DNA from: DASQPR01 sp035713725 | GTDB lineage: Bacteria; Actinomycetota; Actinomycetes; Mycobacteriales; Micromonosporaceae | Direction: 5' to 3' | Assembly (NCBI GenBank): GCA_035713725.1 | Contig: DASTMZ010000178.1 | Span: forward strand, 1 to 5,221 | DNA: 5,221 bases | In this document: positions 4,990 to 5,221 of the stretch, one piece after another | Position numbering within the stretch: the stretch's first letter is position 1 | How the letters are laid out: every line of letters begins with the position of its first letter | The notes under the pieces: model-generated | What the model was told of the DNA's origin: nothing | What the model saw: only the letters and a program-made list of their open reading frames with translations | The model's database searches: none | Position numbers and translations under genes: made by a program

Positions 4990-4996
4990 GGAAGGA
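4990..4996 (+). promoter_or_regulatory. Shine-Dalgarno GGAAGGA for the lipoprotein
   Basis: GGAAGGA lies six bases before GTG 5003, at near-optimal spacing, and identifies that GTG as the start rather than the in-frame ATG at 5018. Confidence 0.6.
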
Positions 4997-5002
4997 CCTG
5001 CC

Positions 5003-5221
5003 GTGTCCCGACGTCCGATGGCCGCGGTCGGACCGCGACTCGTCCTAGGCCTTGGCGTTGCGGGCCTGGCGCTCGTCGGCAGCACGCTCGCGGCGTGCGC
5101 GAAGACCACGGGAACCGGCGGCCTCGGTGCGGTGCCTGCCGCGTCCGCACCGGTCGGCACCGCGTCGAGCCCGAGCGCACCGGCCACGGCTGCACCATCC
5201 GAAACGTCGACGCCGACGACG
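5003..5221 (+). CDS. Secreted lipoprotein, N-terminal part (3' end outside window)
   Basis: The frame opens at GTG 5003 and is still open at the window end after 73 codons. The N-terminus is a textbook lipoprotein signal: basic MSRRP plus Arg12, a hydrophobic core at about 13-26 (LVLGLGVAGLALVG) and the lipobox LAAC at 29-32, with Cys32 as the predicted lipidation and cleavage site for Lgt and LspA. After the Cys the chain is low-complexity Gly/Ala/Ser/Thr/Pro (33-73), a typical flexible tether placing a folded domain outside the membrane. That domain lies beyond the window, so the function cannot be judged; solute-binding, copper-binding and DUF-type lipoproteins all start like this. GGAAGGA six bases upstream supports the start. 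That it is a lipoprotein gene is firm. Confidence 0.85.
   Translation, partial: MSRRPMAAVGPRLVLGLGVAGLALVGSTLAACAKTTGTGGLGAVPAASAPVGTASSPSAPATAAPSETSTPTT

Noticed and set aside
4078..5187. Long minus-strand ORF of 369 codons
   Set aside because: The product is Arg/Gly/Pro/Ala-rich with no motif. It runs antisense through the DUF1508-like gene and the lipoprotein signal peptide, both well supported. High GC makes long antisense frames common. Only its last 13 codons, with their own ribosome binding site, are kept as a possible leader.
4908..5198. Minus-strand 96-codon ORF over the lipoprotein start
   Set aside because: Arg/Pro-rich shadow frame; the plus-strand signal peptide, lipobox and ribosome binding site are much stronger evidence.

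Overview
This 5.2 kb window is GC-rich chromosomal DNA from what looks like an actinomycete (Actinomycetota). Codons mostly end in G or C, GTG starts are frequent, TANNNT-type -10 boxes occur, and one gene appears to be leaderless. The gene content (FadE-like acyl-CoA dehydrogenase, Pro-rich single-pass membrane protein, Ser/Thr/Pro/Ala-rich lipoprotein) also fits this phylum. I cannot name the genus.

Left part, plus strand (1-1904). The window opens inside the last 59 codons of an acyl-CoA dehydrogenase. Next comes a 312-residue protein with a Pro-rich cytoplasmic tail carrying a 15-bp/5-residue tandem repeat, one membrane helix and an extracytoplasmic domain of unknown function. Thirty-one bases downstream is a 213-residue protein that reads like an actinobacterial uridine-kinase-type P-loop protein, but its Walker A loop is unrecognisable.

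Middle, plus strand (1905-3280). A thioredoxin-type glutathione peroxidase homologue is followed by trmB, the tRNA (guanine-N7) methyltransferase. trmB appears to be translated from a leaderless GTG. These are ordinary housekeeping and stress genes.

Right part (3281-5221). An alpha/beta hydrolase on the minus strand converges on trmB with a 15-bp gap. Its GTG start has no ribosome binding site of its own and overlaps, as GTGA, the stop of a 13-codon ORF that has a strong one. A 16-bp inverted repeat resembling a TetR-type operator lies just upstream. Divergently, on the plus strand, is a 169-residue protein with two internally related repeats resembling DUF1508/YegP. The window ends in the first 73 codons of a secreted lipoprotein with a clear lipobox.

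The genes do not form one obvious pathway, and I see no phage, IS element, CRISPR array, RNA gene or defence system. The observations most worth checking are the P-loop-less uridine-kinase-like protein, the coupled leader ORF with its putative operator, and the tandem DUF1508-like protein.
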